The notes: a model not told the origin generated them from the sequence alone. DNA of 44,159 bases from Clostridia bacterium (GCA_024692685.1 JAILMJ010000087.1:1-44159), one strand, 5' to 3'; shown: positions 6,919 to 16,109, counted from the first letter of the stretch. Numbers and translations: made by a program.

Positions 6919-9171
6919 ATGCCTGACATACTGAGCAATGTGATGTGCCCCGTCAGCTTCAAAAAATCTCTTGATAATCTGGCAGCAGATAACCGAGTTC
7001 TCTTTGCCGTTGTCGGCGACCTTGATCTGAGCCGCAGATACGGAGAAAACATGGTCTGTTTCGGTGAAGACAGGCTTTGGGTGTTTAACTCCGCTCATAC
7101 GGATGAACCTCTGGAAATGAAGTATTCCGATTTGAGTGAAGCGGAATCCAAAAGGATGTACGGCAACGCAGTGTTTATGGTTACCGATAATTCCGGTAAG
7201 CGCCATAAGCTGATCAGATACACCTATGCCGCTGCGGGTCCCGGTGACGCTGCTGCCGATTTCGTGAATGATGTGCTCGAAAAGGGATTCAGTGAAGAAC
7301 TTATTTATGCGGTTGAGAATAATTTCAAGCGCCTGAGAGCATTCTGCCCGAAATGCGGCAGAAAACTGCCGTCTCCCGATTCCGAGTGCCTTAACTGTAA
7401 GGGCAAGGGCAAGATGTTTTCAAAATTTGCAGCATATGCCATGCCGTATAAGAGCGGCTTGATAGTCTGCCTTCTGCTTTCGGTGTTTACAACCGCTGCC
7501 TCTCTTGCTCCGCCATACATAACCGGCTATATGGTCGATAAGGTACTGCCGGAGAAAAATGCGTCTCTGTTATATAAAACGATTCTTCTGTTACTATTAA
7601 TATACATTCTGCAGTACGTGGTTACCGCGTTCAGATCATACCTCCTGCGCAGAACGGGAGACAAGATAGTTATTTCTCTTAAAAAGGATATATATGAAAA
7701 AGCACAGTATCTGCCGATGAGTTTTTATGATAAGATTTCAACAGGTCATGTTATAAACATCATAAACTCCGACACAGGCAATATTCAGAATTTTGTGCTG
7801 AAAATCAGTCAGGAGGCCATTGTTCAGTTTTTTACCCTGATTGGAATACTTGTAATAATGATTATCCTTAACTGGAAACTCACGCTGTTTTCACTTCTTC
7901 CTATTCCCGTTGTGGCGATGATCGGCCGTTCATTCGGCAAAAGCGTAGGGCCGAGATATCTCAGGATTCTAAGAAGAAACGCCTATATTTCCGGCCTTCT
8001 TACCGACACCATTCCCGGCATCAGGATTATCAAAGCCTTCACGACCGAAAAGGCTGCCATCAATAAATTTGCCAGATACTGCGACGATTGGATGAAGGAA
8101 GAAAAGGGCATTGCTTCAATTTCAAGCATATTCCCCGCTGTTATGACTTTCCTTGTCACCTGCGGCTCGCTCATCATCTGGCTTTCGGGAGGTTCATTCA
8201 TAGTATCCGGCAGAGAGGGATTCACCGTCGGCCTTCTCGTATCCTTTGTTTCATATGCGAGTATGTTCTATAACCCGGTGAATTTCTTTGCCAATTTCAG
8301 CGATACTTACAGAAATACACTGGCCTCTGCCGAAAACATACTTGAAATACTGGATGCAGAGCCGGAGCACAATTTCGGCAAAGACAATGTTCCCAAACGT
8401 CTTGAAGGCAGAATTGAGTTTAAAAACGTCAATTTCTCCTTTGATCGCTCAAAGAAAGTCCTGAGCAACATAAATCTCACTATCGAGCCCGGCGATGTTG
8501 TCGGCATAGTCGGTACAACCGGTTCGGGTAAATCGACTCTTATCAACCTGATAATGAGATACTATGACGATTATGACGGCGAGATATTTATCGACGGCCA
8601 AAACCTGAGAGATATAGATATGGAGTATTACCGTCAGCAGATCGGCTATGTTCAGCAGGAACCGATGATGTTCAAGGATACCATATTCAACAACATCGCA
8701 TACGGCGCTCCGAGTGCTCATGTTGAGCAGGTGCTCAGGGCCGCAGATATAGCGAACGCTCACGGCTTTATCTGCCGTCTGCCCGACGGATATGATACTC
8801 TTCTCGGTGAGAGGGGAATCGGTCTTTCAGGCGGTGAGAAGCAGAGAATTTCAATAGCGAGAGCGGTAATGAAAAATCCCTCTTTGCTTATTCTTGATGA
8901 AGCTACGGCCGCTGTTGACTCTGAAACCGAGAGCCTTATTCAGCAGGCGATTGAGCGCCTGATAAACGGCAGAACAACTCTGATGATAGCCCACCGGCTT
9001 TCCACCCTTCGCAAGGCAAACAAGATTGTCGTTGTCGATAAGGGCGAGATAATCGAGTGCGGCACGCCCGACGAACTGCTTGCAAAGAAGGGCAAGTATT
9101 ATAAACTTGTCGAAATTCAGTCCATGGGTGAACAGCTTCAGAAACGCAAAGCCGAAGAAGACTTTGAGTAA
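6919..9171 (+). CDS. ABC exporter (permease-ATPase) with N-terminal sensor-like domain and zinc ribbon
   Basis: A 750-residue half-transporter. Residues 1-130 form a beta-rich, PH-like domain of unknown ligand. Residues 143-160 hold a four-cysteine zinc ribbon (CPKC at 143-146, CLNC at 157-160). An exporter-type transmembrane domain of about six helices spans roughly 170-480, followed by an ATPase with Walker A GTTGSGKST near 531-539, signature LSGGEKQRISIARA near 636 and Walker B LLILDEATA. It probably works as a homodimer. The next gene encodes a DUF1854 protein. This ABC plus DUF1854 pairing recurs in bacteria and is annotated near cyanophycin genes in some; no cyanophycin synthetase is visible here. 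The substrate is unknown. Confidence 0.88.
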   Translation: MPDILSNVMCPVSFKKSLDNLAADNRVLFAVVGDLDLSRRYGENMVCFGEDRLWVFNSAHTDEPLEMKYSDLSEAESKRMYGNAVFMVTDNSGKRHKLIRYTYAAAGPGDAAADFVNDVLEKGFSEELIYAVENNFKRLRAFCPKCGRKLPSPDSECLNCKGKGKMFSKFAAYAMPYKSGLIVCLLLSVFTTAASLAPPYITGYMVDKVLPEKNASLLYKTILLLLLIYILQYVVTAFRSYLLRRTGDKIVISLKKDIYEKAQYLPMSFYDKISTGHVINIINSDTGNIQNFVLKISQEAIVQFFTLIGILVIMIILNWKLTLFSLLPIPVVAMIGRSFGKSVGPRYLRILRRNAYISGLLTDTIPGIRIIKAFTTEKAAINKFARYCDDWMKEEKGIASISSIFPAVMTFLVTCGSLIIWLSGGSFIVSGREGFTVGLLVSFVSYASMFYNPVNFFANFSDTYRNTLASAENILEILDAEPEHNFGKDNVPKRLEGRIEFKNVNFSFDRSKKVLSNINLTIEPGDVVGIVGTTGSGKSTLINLIMRYYDDYDGEIFIDGQNLRDIDMEYYRQQIGYVQQEPMMFKDTIFNNIAYGAPSAHVEQVLRAADIANAHGFICRLPDGYDTLLGERGIGLSGGEKQRISIARAVMKNPSLLILDEATAAVDSETESLIQQAIERLINGRTTLMIAHRLSTLRKANKIVVVDKGEIIECGTPDELLAKKGKYYKLVEIQSMGEQLQKRKAEEDFE

Positions 9172-9183
9172 GGGGGGATTGAG

Positions 9184-9672
9184 ATGATTAGATATGTGGA
9201 AGGTCCCGAAATCAGGATTACCGGGAATGACGGAATTTTTGTCAACGCCGAGTTTTATCATTCAGGTGAGAAGTTTGAGGAGCTTGAGCCCAGGCGTCTC
9301 TTCCCCAAGAGCGGCGGAAACAAATATATCGCTCTGCTTGACTCCGAAGGTGAGCAGATAGCAATTATCAGAGATATCGACGATCTTATGCCTGAATCGC
9401 GCAAGGTTATTGAGGATGCACTTGAAGAATATTATCTGATACCGAGGATTACAAGATTTATAAAAATGACAGATAAATTCAGAGTCTGGATGTGGACAGC
9501 TGAAACCGATCACGGTACTCTTACATTTGAAGTCAGAAATCATATTTCCACGGTCAAACCTCTTTACGACGGCAGAGTGCTTATCAAAGATGCAAACGAC
9601 AACCGCTATGAGATACCCGATTACAGGAAACTTGACAAAAGAAGCAGAAAACTTATAGAGCCGAAACTCTGA
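9184..9672 (+). CDS. DUF1854 family protein
   Basis: A 162-residue soluble protein of the DUF1854 family, whose members are encoded next to ABC exporters of the type immediately upstream. Features that fit are the early LEPRRLFPKSG segment, the YIALLDSEGEQIAIIRDIDDL core, and the EVRNHISTVKPLYDGRVLIKDANDNRYEIPD region near the C-terminus. The start has a strong GGGGGG site and lies only 12 bases after the exporter stop, so the two are co-translated. It has no signal peptide or membrane segment. Its role is unknown; a regulatory or accessory subunit for the exporter is the natural inference. Confidence 0.85.
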   Translation: MIRYVEGPEIRITGNDGIFVNAEFYHSGEKFEELEPRRLFPKSGGNKYIALLDSEGEQIAIIRDIDDLMPESRKVIEDALEEYYLIPRITRFIKMTDKFRVWMWTAETDHGTLTFEVRNHISTVKPLYDGRVLIKDANDNRYEIPDYRKLDKRSRKLIEPKL

Positions 9673-9695
9673 TTAACCAAGGAAAGGATGTTATT

Positions 9696-10022
9696 ATGAA
9701 GCTTATAATTGCCATAGTTAACAACGACGACAGCGCAGTGGTTGCCGCCGCTTTAACCAAAGAGGAATTTACAGTAACAAAACTGTCCACCACAGGCGGC
9801 TTCCTGATGGTCGGTAACACCACGTTTTTAATCGGCACAGAGGATGACAGAGTCGGTCGCTGCAAAGAAATTATCAGGAAGCACTCAATGACCCGCACTC
9901 ACTCTGTCAATACAACCGAATCCCTTGGCCGGGGTCTTTCCGAAGGCGCCCTCGCCAACGATATTACAGTCGGCGGAGCAACGGTATTTGTTCTTTCCGT
10001 TGACGAAACGGAAAAGTATTGA
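9696..10022 (+). CDS. Cyclic-di-AMP receptor, PstA/DarA family
   Basis: A 108-residue PII-like protein of the PstA/DarA family (formerly DUF970), trimeric c-di-AMP binders in Firmicutes. The sequence shows the typical start MKLIIAIVNNDD, the TTGGFLMVGNTTFLIG segment (the nucleotide-contacting TGGF loop near residues 32-36) and the VGGATVFVLSVDE C-terminal strand. Length equals the family norm of about 109. The gene follows the DUF1854 gene by 23 bases and has an AAGGAAAGG site. Its place in the exporter operon suggests either simple co-transcription or a signalling link between c-di-AMP status and the exporter; the latter is speculative. Confidence 0.92.
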   Translation: MKLIIAIVNNDDSAVVAAALTKEEFTVTKLSTTGGFLMVGNTTFLIGTEDDRVGRCKEIIRKHSMTRTHSVNTTESLGRGLSEGALANDITVGGATVFVLSVDETEKY

Positions 10023-10058
10023 TTTTCCCTTTTTGAAGAAAAGCAAATATGCTGTATT

Positions 10059-10096
10059 ATCCGTCATTGCATAATCAGTGCAGTGACGGATTCTTT
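10059..10096 (+). terminator. Terminator of the exporter/pstA operon
   Basis: A 12-bp stem (ATCCGTCATTGC with GCAGTGACGGAT, one G-U pair, nine-base loop) is followed by TCTTTATT. The T-run is short, so termination may be moderate. Confidence 0.7.
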
Positions 10097-10140
10097 ATTG
10101 AAATACAACCGGAATATATCCTCGTAATTCTCTTTTGATA

Positions 10141-10169
10141 TTGCACATCTTATTCTGAAATGATATACT
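10141..10169 (+). promoter_or_regulatory. Candidate promoter in the 10.1-10.37 kb gap
   Basis: TTGCAC at 10141-10146 and TATACT at 10164-10169 are 17 bases apart. It would give a leader of about 190 bases for the flavoenzyme gene at 10367. Nothing else was recognised in the 344-base gap apart from the terminator. Confidence 0.4.
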
Positions 10170-10366
10170 GATTTCAAATGGTTTTTAAATCTTTTCATCC
10201 GGGGCGGAAACTATGGATTTAAAGCGCTTTGAACCGTTTGGCTGTGGTATTATGAACTCTTCGGTTCCCGATGCGTAATTAATGAAAACTCTTGCAGAGT
10301 CGGTTAACGCAAAAATTGATTGGCCCGGGATTTAATCCGTCAAAAAACTGAAACGGGGGAAATGTT

Positions 10367-12340
10367 ATGAATCAGAAGTATCCCAATCTCTTGTCACCCG
10401 GCAAAATCGGCAAAGTTGAACTGCGAAATAAAGTTATTATGGCTGCTATGGGTATGAGCCAGTCGGACAACGGTTTTGTAAACAAAGCCGTTCTCAACCA
10501 TTATGCCGCAAGGTCTCGGGGCGGTGTCGGAGGAATAGTCGTTGAGGTCACCTGTGTTGACACTCCTCTCGGTCTCAACACGGGGGGTATGCTCGTTATC
10601 GACGATGATAAGTATATACCCGGTATGACTGAGCTTGCATCCGTCATCCACGAAGGCGGAGCAAAGGCTTTCCTGCAGATTTCCCATACGGGAAGGGGAG
10701 CGCGCAGGTCAATTATAGGTGAGCAGCCTGTTGGACCCAGTGCTGTCCCCATGCCTTATTCTTTTATGATGGGCCTCGGAAACGAAACCCCCAGAGAACT
10801 TACGGTTGAGGAAATAAAATCGATAGAGGATAAATATGCTCAGGCTGCTCTGAGAGCAAAAAAAGCGGGCTTCGACGGTGTTGAAATCCACAGTGTCGGT
10901 TACTATCTCGGTCAGCAGTTTTTATCCTCAACAGCCAATATCAGAAAAGACGAATACGGCGGCAGCCGCGAAAACCGTATGCGTTTTCACCTTAACATAA
11001 TCAAAAAAATCCGCGAACTCTGCGGACCGGATTTTGCAATAATAGTTAAGCTTTCGGTAGTTGAGCAGGGGACTGATGCGGGCATATCCATACCGGACGG
11101 AATTTATTACTGCAAACGTTTTCAGCAGGAGGGAGCGGATGCGATCGAAGTGCTCGCCGGCAAATGGTCAAGCGAATCCGGCAAGCGCGAAAAGCCGGAA
11201 TCCGCCTATCCCGACTGTATGGCGGTTCCTTTGTGCAGTGTTATGAAGGCAGGCCTTCTTCTTTCGGGCAGCCCGAAGAAAATACCATATATAGGCGGCG
11301 GACGGGCACAGAATCCCGTTGAAGCTGAGAAAGCCCTTGCAAAGGGAAAATGCGATTTTATTTTCATCGGACACGCCCTTCTTGTTCAGCCGGACCTTGT
11401 CAACCTTCTTAATGAGGGCAGAGAGGACGAAATCAGGCCATGCATCGGCTGCGGCCACTGCATTGATCATCAGCTTCAGCACGGCGGCAGAGCAATTTGT
11501 TCCGGCAACGCCGTTCTTGCGCGCGGGGATAATGAATATGATATTAAGCCTGCTGACGTGAAGAAAAATGTTGTTGTTATCGGAGCTGGTCCTGCAGGTG
11601 TTGAGGCGGCCCGTATCGCCGCAATGAGAGGACATAATGTCAGTGTTTATGATGCGGCGGATGAGGTCGGCGGTCAGATGCTTCTTGCCTGTAAGCCTCC
11701 TTTTAAACAGCACCTTGCCCTTCTTAAGCCCTACCTTGAGAATCAGCTTGCGCTGCATGGAGTGAAGGTGTATCTCGGCAAAAAAATGACGGAGCAGGAT
11801 GTTATCGCTTTAAACCCCGATGCCGTTGTCTGCGCAACCGGTCTCAAGCCGAGCGTGCCGCACATTGAGGGCGCAGACAGAGCTGTTAACGCAAGAGATA
11901 TATTGAGCGGTTCGCCGTCAGGAAAAAACACAGTCATTATCGGCGGCGGTTCAATCGGATGCGAAACCGCCGAACTGCTCGGCAAGTTAAAGAAAAAAGT
12001 CACGGTTATTGAAATGCTGGACTCTCTTGCCGCCAATACAGGTAAAACTGCGCGCACGATAATGTTCGGTCATCTCAAAGCTTACGGTGTCAGACTTCTG
12101 ACGGAGTGCAAAGTCGAAAAGATTACTCCCGACTCAGTAGTTTACAGTGATAAAAACGGAAAGCGGTTTTCGGTCAAGGCAGATACAGTTGTGCTTGCGG
12201 TAGGGGATAAACCCGAAACTTCCCTCTTTGATTCTCTCACAGGCAAGGTCCCTGAATTATATAACATCGGTGATTCAAACGGCGGCGGTATAATTCCCAA
12301 TGCCGTATATGAAGGTTATACCGTCGGCAACAGAATCTGA
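10367..12340 (+). CDS. NADH:flavin oxidoreductase, 2,4-dienoyl-CoA reductase / BaiCD-like family
   Basis: A 657-residue enoate-reductase-type flavoenzyme with three modules. An N-terminal Old Yellow Enzyme TIM barrel (about 1-345) would bind FMN. A cysteine cluster starting CIGCGHC near residue 358, with a further Cys about 13 residues later, would bind a 4Fe-4S centre. A C-terminal FAD/NAD(P)H part has VVVIGAGPAGVE near 401 and TVIIGGGSIGCETAE near 522. These enzymes reduce activated C=C bonds in anaerobes. The usual HGAHGYL segment reads HSVGYYL here: the first His and the Tyr are kept but the second His of the pair is replaced. The actual substrate cannot be told. It starts at an ATG with a GGGGG site and is followed closely by the hydrolase gene. 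Confidence 0.88.
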   Translation: MNQKYPNLLSPGKIGKVELRNKVIMAAMGMSQSDNGFVNKAVLNHYAARSRGGVGGIVVEVTCVDTPLGLNTGGMLVIDDDKYIPGMTELASVIHEGGAKAFLQISHTGRGARRSIIGEQPVGPSAVPMPYSFMMGLGNETPRELTVEEIKSIEDKYAQAALRAKKAGFDGVEIHSVGYYLGQQFLSSTANIRKDEYGGSRENRMRFHLNIIKKIRELCGPDFAIIVKLSVVEQGTDAGISIPDGIYYCKRFQQEGADAIEVLAGKWSSESGKREKPESAYPDCMAVPLCSVMKAGLLLSGSPKKIPYIGGGRAQNPVEAEKALAKGKCDFIFIGHALLVQPDLVNLLNEGREDEIRPCIGCGHCIDHQLQHGGRAICSGNAVLARGDNEYDIKPADVKKNVVVIGAGPAGVEAARIAAMRGHNVSVYDAADEVGGQMLLACKPPFKQHLALLKPYLENQLALHGVKVYLGKKMTEQDVIALNPDAVVCATGLKPSVPHIEGADRAVNARDILSGSPSGKNTVIIGGGSIGCETAELLGKLKKKVTVIEMLDSLAANTGKTARTIMFGHLKAYGVRLLTECKVEKITPDSVVYSDKNGKRFSVKADTVVLAVGDKPETSLFDSLTGKVPELYNIGDSNGGGIIPNAVYEGYTVGNRI

Positions 12341-12358
12341 TTTACAGCGGAGGAAATT

Positions 12359-12952
12359 ATGAACGGAGAAATACTTTATCAGGGACACGGAAGTCTGCGT
12401 ATTACTTCAAAGAGCGGTTTTGTTATTTATGTTGATCCGTTTGCAGGCGAGGGCTATGACCTTCCGGCAGATTTGATTCTCGTTACCCATCAGCATCATG
12501 ACCACAACTGCATTGAAAAGCCCGTCCGGAGACCCGGCTGTGTGATTATACAGAATACCGATGCCCTTGTCCGCGGAGAATATAAATCCTTCAATGTCGG
12601 TGAAGTAAACATTGAAGCTGTTGAGGCGTATAATTCTCATCACCCGAAGGATGAATGTGTCGGTTACATCATAACCCTTGACAACGTGAAGATTTACGCC
12701 GCAGGTGACACCTCGGAGACCTCCCGTATGCGGAAGATGTCAGCCGAAAACATAGACTACGCCTTTTTGCCTGCGGACGGTATTTACAATATGGATGTAA
12801 AGAAGGCGGCCGAATGTGCCCGGCTTATCTCGCCGCGGTTTGCCATTCCGTATCATATGATACCGGGCGGACTCTTCAGCAGTAAAATTGCGGATAAATT
12901 CACTCCCTCCAACCGGCTTATTGTCAAAAACGGAGAAACAATTCAATATTAA
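12359..12952 (+). CDS. MBL-fold metal-dependent hydrolase (UlaG-like)
   Basis: A 197-residue metallo-beta-lactamase-fold hydrolase of the UlaG-like/beta-lactamase-superfamily class. It shows an early GHGSLRI strand, the metal motif THQHHDH (HxHxDH type) at about residues 43-49, the AGDTSET motif carrying the bridging Asp near residue 119, and a late PYHMIPGG segment with the last His. Its length is slightly short of the family's 210-230. It lies 18 bases after the flavoenzyme stop with a GGAGG site and is likely co-transcribed. The substrate is unknown; UlaG itself is a lactonase, and others act on phosphodiesters. Confidence 0.87.
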   Translation: MNGEILYQGHGSLRITSKSGFVIYVDPFAGEGYDLPADLILVTHQHHDHNCIEKPVRRPGCVIIQNTDALVRGEYKSFNVGEVNIEAVEAYNSHHPKDECVGYIITLDNVKIYAAGDTSETSRMRKMSAENIDYAFLPADGIYNMDVKKAAECARLISPRFAIPYHMIPGGLFSSKIADKFTPSNRLIVKNGETIQY

Positions 12953-12981
12953 AAAAGCCCGGATGCCTTATGACATCCGGG
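12952..12981 (-). terminator. Terminator between convergent genes
   Basis: An 8-bp stem, CCCGGATG (12958-12965) with CATCCGGG (12974-12981), is followed on the minus strand by CTTTTTT. That makes it a good terminator for the PHP-domain gene. It could also act weakly for the plus-strand hydrolase gene. Confidence 0.8.
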
Positions 12982-13001
12982 AATATTTATGTAATTCAGT
13001 T

Positions 13002-14477
13002 TTATTTAAAAAGCCCGAGTACAGAATCGGCGGTCTGCTTTATCGGGTCGTATCCGAGTGCGAAATACTTGAACGCCCAGACAATCGGGTTCCATTTGAA
13101 CAGCAACCAGTCTAGCACTGTCACAAGTGTGCGCAGCCGTGTTGAAATATCGTGTGTTTCGGGTACTTCAACAGGTTTGAGCGTTTGCCCTTGGCGCAGA
13201 ATTGTGAACGGCTGTGAATAGCAGATTCCGTAAGGTCCGGTAATATAGAATCTCACATAGAGGTTCGGTTCGGCAAGCAGACTGTCATCGTCAAGGTCAA
13301 GTACTGCTCTGCCTTCCGTAATACCTTCTTCACGTTTGATAACATTGCAGTCGGATACCCAGGTGATACGGTCAAAATGTTCACCCTCAATGGTTATTGT
13401 TCCTTCCGCTTCGTCAACCGTTATTCTTGTCACTATCGGTGTGTCATTGCAGTCAACATATTCCTGATTGTCATACAGCTTCATATCATCGCTGTAACCC
13501 GGCATTTCCTGCATGCCGTTGAGTTCATATCCGTTCGAGTAGTGTGAAACTGCAAATGCCGCGCCCGTTTCCATGGCTTTGCGCACATTATTAAGGTCAA
13601 AATCTTTCATAAGAAGCATCGTATATGCGTCGTTTTCGCAATTGAGTGTATGAGCATCAGAAAAACAGAATGCCCACGGCGTTACGCCGTTCGGTATTGT
13701 CTTTTGCAGAATCTGGTCATAAAGTATTCTGTCACAGCGGGTATGCGCGTCTGTAGCCGAGTTTATGCCCATGCCTACGCTTGAACCGCTGTTATCCAAA
13801 AAGATTTTCGCAAATTTATTAACATAGTACTCGTCTATCTTCTGCCCCACGTGGTCTGCGCTGTCTTTATCCGGATAGACATATTCGCCTACGTGAGCCA
13901 GCATTGATATACCGCCGGCTTCTTTGACGCCCCTGCTCGGTGTTTCATAGTCGCCGAATACTCCGGCAAGGCCCTGCCCGTATTCCGACCAGTAACCCGT
14001 CAGATGGCAGTCCGCTACAGGCGTTGCCATATTGAGTTCTACTCCGAGAGGCACATCCAGCATACCGTTTTTGTGTGTGCGGATTTCCGAAGGAGCGTTC
14101 CCGTTTATCACCGCTTCATATTCTTCATCTGTAAGCGGTTCAATCTCCGCCATCTGAGTGCGCTCTTTTTTGACCAGACGAAGTAGGGGAATGAGATCCG
14201 GCTGCTTGTTCCATCCCCGGTTTAGTGTACCGTGGTCGGTGAGTGCCACAACATCGTAATCCAGGTCGTAGTGTCTTTGAACAAATTCATGTATTGTCGG
14301 ATAACCGTCAGATGCGTTTGTGTGGCAGTGAGGCTGAAATTTATATGTGCCCCAGCTGTCCCAATCCACGGTGTCGTACGGACTTGTGATGATGTATCCC
14401 GATTCCTCCGCCTGCGCTGCCGGCAGCAGGGCGCAAATCAGCACAATACATAATGCCAGTGATATTATTCTCTTCAT
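13002..14477 (-). CDS. Secreted PHP-domain protein (CehA/McbA-type)
   Basis: A 491-residue exported protein with a signal peptide (residues 1-23, ending PAAQA) and an N-terminal PHP metal-dependent phosphoesterase domain. Metal ligands are visible as HCHTNASDG (His50, His52), the LTDHG motif (Asp81, His82), the MLAHVGEY histidine near residue 190 and a later DAH. The region after about 370 looks like a beta-rich accessory domain (TITIEGEHFD). The PHP fold hydrolyses phosphoesters, but secreted CehA-like members are poorly characterised. The start has AAGGAG eight bases upstream. It is transcribed divergently from the sugar transporter, and a common function in glycan or phospho-ester scavenging is plausible but not shown. 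Confidence 0.82.
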   Translation of the reverse strand: MKRIISLALCIVLICALLPAAQAEESGYIITSPYDTVDWDSWGTYKFQPHCHTNASDGYPTIHEFVQRHYDLDYDVVALTDHGTLNRGWNKQPDLIPLLRLVKKERTQMAEIEPLTDEEYEAVINGNAPSEIRTHKNGMLDVPLGVELNMATPVADCHLTGYWSEYGQGLAGVFGDYETPSRGVKEAGGISMLAHVGEYVYPDKDSADHVGQKIDEYYVNKFAKIFLDNSGSSVGMGINSATDAHTRCDRILYDQILQKTIPNGVTPWAFCFSDAHTLNCENDAYTMLLMKDFDLNNVRKAMETGAAFAVSHYSNGYELNGMQEMPGYSDDMKLYDNQEYVDCNDTPIVTRITVDEAEGTITIEGEHFDRITWVSDCNVIKREEGITEGRAVLDLDDDSLLAEPNLYVRFYITGPYGICYSQPFTILRQGQTLKPVEVPETHDISTRLRTLVTVLDWLLFKWNPIVWAFKYFALGYDPIKQTADSVLGLFK

Positions 14478-14503
14478 ACGGCTGCTCCTTTTGCTTTTTT
14501 TCT

Positions 14504-14533
14504 ATTCTACCATATTGTATCGTTAAAATTCAA
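14504..14533 (-). promoter_or_regulatory. Promoter of the PHP-domain gene
   Basis: On the minus strand, TTGAAT (14528-14533) and TAGAAT (14504-14509) are separated by 18 bases. The promoter is back-to-back with that of the transporter gene. Confidence 0.6.
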
Positions 14534-14565
14534 CAGAATTGTAATTCTTTCTGTTTTTGCCGTGA

Positions 14566-14594
14566 TTGACAATTAAACGGCGGTTTGATATAAT
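14566..14594 (+). promoter_or_regulatory. Promoter of the GPH transporter gene
   Basis: A perfect TTGACA (14566-14571) and a perfect TATAAT (14589-14594) have the ideal 17-base spacing. Unless repressed, this should be a strong promoter. No clear operator dyad was recognised around it. Confidence 0.85.
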
Positions 14595-14624
14595 TTTTTA
14601 ACCTAATGCTAAGGAGATTTACTT

Positions 14625-16094
14625 ATGAGCGAAACAGTTCTGACTGCTCACGAGGAGCAAACGCCGGAAAAACTCATTAAGAAACCGGAATTTATTCTCT
14701 ACCTTGCAGCAATATTCTTTTATACCAATATGACGGGTATGGTTGGCAGTTACCGTGCGGCTTACCTTGTCAATGTCCTGCATCTTGCTTCCAATCATGT
14801 ATCTTTCTATAATGCTTTCCTCAGCGTATCGGGTTTCTTCCTTCATTTCTTTATTGCAATGTATATCGACTCAAGGAAGGTCGGTAAAAGCGGAAAGTTC
14901 AGGCCTTTGATTGCTTTTGCAACGATTCCCATGGCGCTCTTCCTTGTCCTCACTTTCTATACTCCTTCCTTCATCAGCGGCGCTTTGCTTATGCCCTGGC
15001 TGCTTTTTATCGCCACCGGATTCAGCGTCGCCAATATGTTTGCCGGCACTCTTAATAACGTTGCTTGGGTAATGACGCCCAATATGAAAGAGCGCGATAA
15101 TGTTATGTCCTTCCGCTCCATCTCATCGGCTGTCGGCAACTCGGCTCCGCTTGTTATCATTCTCGTTATCGGCCTGCTTATAAAAACTGAGGGTACACAG
15201 TATATCGTCTGCTCCTGTCTTTGTGCGGCCGTAGGTATCGCAACAATGCTTCCCGGTGTAAAAATTGTCAGAGAAAGGGTTGCATACAGCAACGAGAAGA
15301 AAAACCCGATTGTCGGTTTTGCCGATGTTCTTAAAAACAAATACGCCTGGACTATTATCTTATCTGAATTTCTTAAGAGCTTCAGAAATATTTCGACATA
15401 CTTCGGTCCGTTTCTTGCGGCGGCTCTGCTTGGCTCAACTTCCAAATATCTTCTCTTCGGCCTCCCCACGGGTATCGGCACGGCAGTCGGTATGCTCGTA
15501 ATTAATTTCCTGCTCAAAAAGTTCAATTCAAAGGTGCTTTACATAGCCAGCAATATATATTCCGTTATAATAAATACCCTCGCGTTCATTGTCGGATATA
15601 TTTATTTCCATCATAATACGCCGGTTCTTCAGATAGTATTTATTGCCTTCCTTTTCCTTATCGGCCTTCAGTTCGGCGCATCAAATCTCCTGCCCAGTAT
15701 GTTTCAGGCGGACGTACTCGAAAGTCTCGAGCTCGAAACAGGCAAGCGGCTCGATGCCTCTCTTCCATTTGTTATCGGTATCGGCACGCTCATCAGCGGC
15801 ACGATAGCCACGGCCCTTGCTCCTATTATTCATTACGGCAGCAATCCGCTTTTGTCGGTTGTTCACTATATCCAGCCCACGGATGCCATTCCGAATCCGG
15901 TGCAGTCAATGCACGCAAAGATCGCGATGCTGTTCTTCTACACCGTATTCCACGGCTTAATGATGTTCCTCGGCTGTATTCCGTTCTTCTTCTATAAGCT
16001 TACGGGCAAAACCAAGGAAGACATTCATGCAAGGGTTCTTGAACGCCGCGCAGAGATAGAGAACGCCGAAAACGGCACAGAGAATCAAGTTTAA
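14625..16094 (+). CDS. MFS transporter, GPH (glycoside-pentoside-hexuronide) type
   Basis: A 489-residue membrane protein with about twelve hydrophobic segments in two halves, matching the GPH cation:sugar symporter branch of the MFS. Supporting signs are the short cytoplasmic N-terminus, the YIDSRKVGKSGKFRP loop between helices 2 and 3 (the GPH version of the MFS A motif), and LLPSMFQADVLESLELETGKR in the second half, which resembles the GPH segment before helix 10. The gene has its own strong promoter and a terminator. Its neighbours are a secreted PHP protein and a secreted GH140-like glycosidase, suggesting import of a released glycoside. The substrate is not identifiable from sequence. 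Confidence 0.85.
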   Translation: MSETVLTAHEEQTPEKLIKKPEFILYLAAIFFYTNMTGMVGSYRAAYLVNVLHLASNHVSFYNAFLSVSGFFLHFFIAMYIDSRKVGKSGKFRPLIAFATIPMALFLVLTFYTPSFISGALLMPWLLFIATGFSVANMFAGTLNNVAWVMTPNMKERDNVMSFRSISSAVGNSAPLVIILVIGLLIKTEGTQYIVCSCLCAAVGIATMLPGVKIVRERVAYSNEKKNPIVGFADVLKNKYAWTIILSEFLKSFRNISTYFGPFLAAALLGSTSKYLLFGLPTGIGTAVGMLVINFLLKKFNSKVLYIASNIYSVIINTLAFIVGYIYFHHNTPVLQIVFIAFLFLIGLQFGASNLLPSMFQADVLESLELETGKRLDASLPFVIGIGTLISGTIATALAPIIHYGSNPLLSVVHYIQPTDAIPNPVQSMHAKIAMLFFYTVFHGLMMFLGCIPFFFYKLTGKTKEDIHARVLERRAEIENAENGTENQV

Positions 16095-16109
16095 CGCATT
16101 AATTATGTT

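Noticed and set aside
11168-11758. A 196-codon open frame on the minus strand
   Set aside because: It is antisense to the flavoenzyme gene, whose domains account for this DNA on the plus strand.
14957-15526. A 189-codon open frame on the minus strand
   Set aside because: It is opposite the GPH transporter gene and has no domain or initiation signal.
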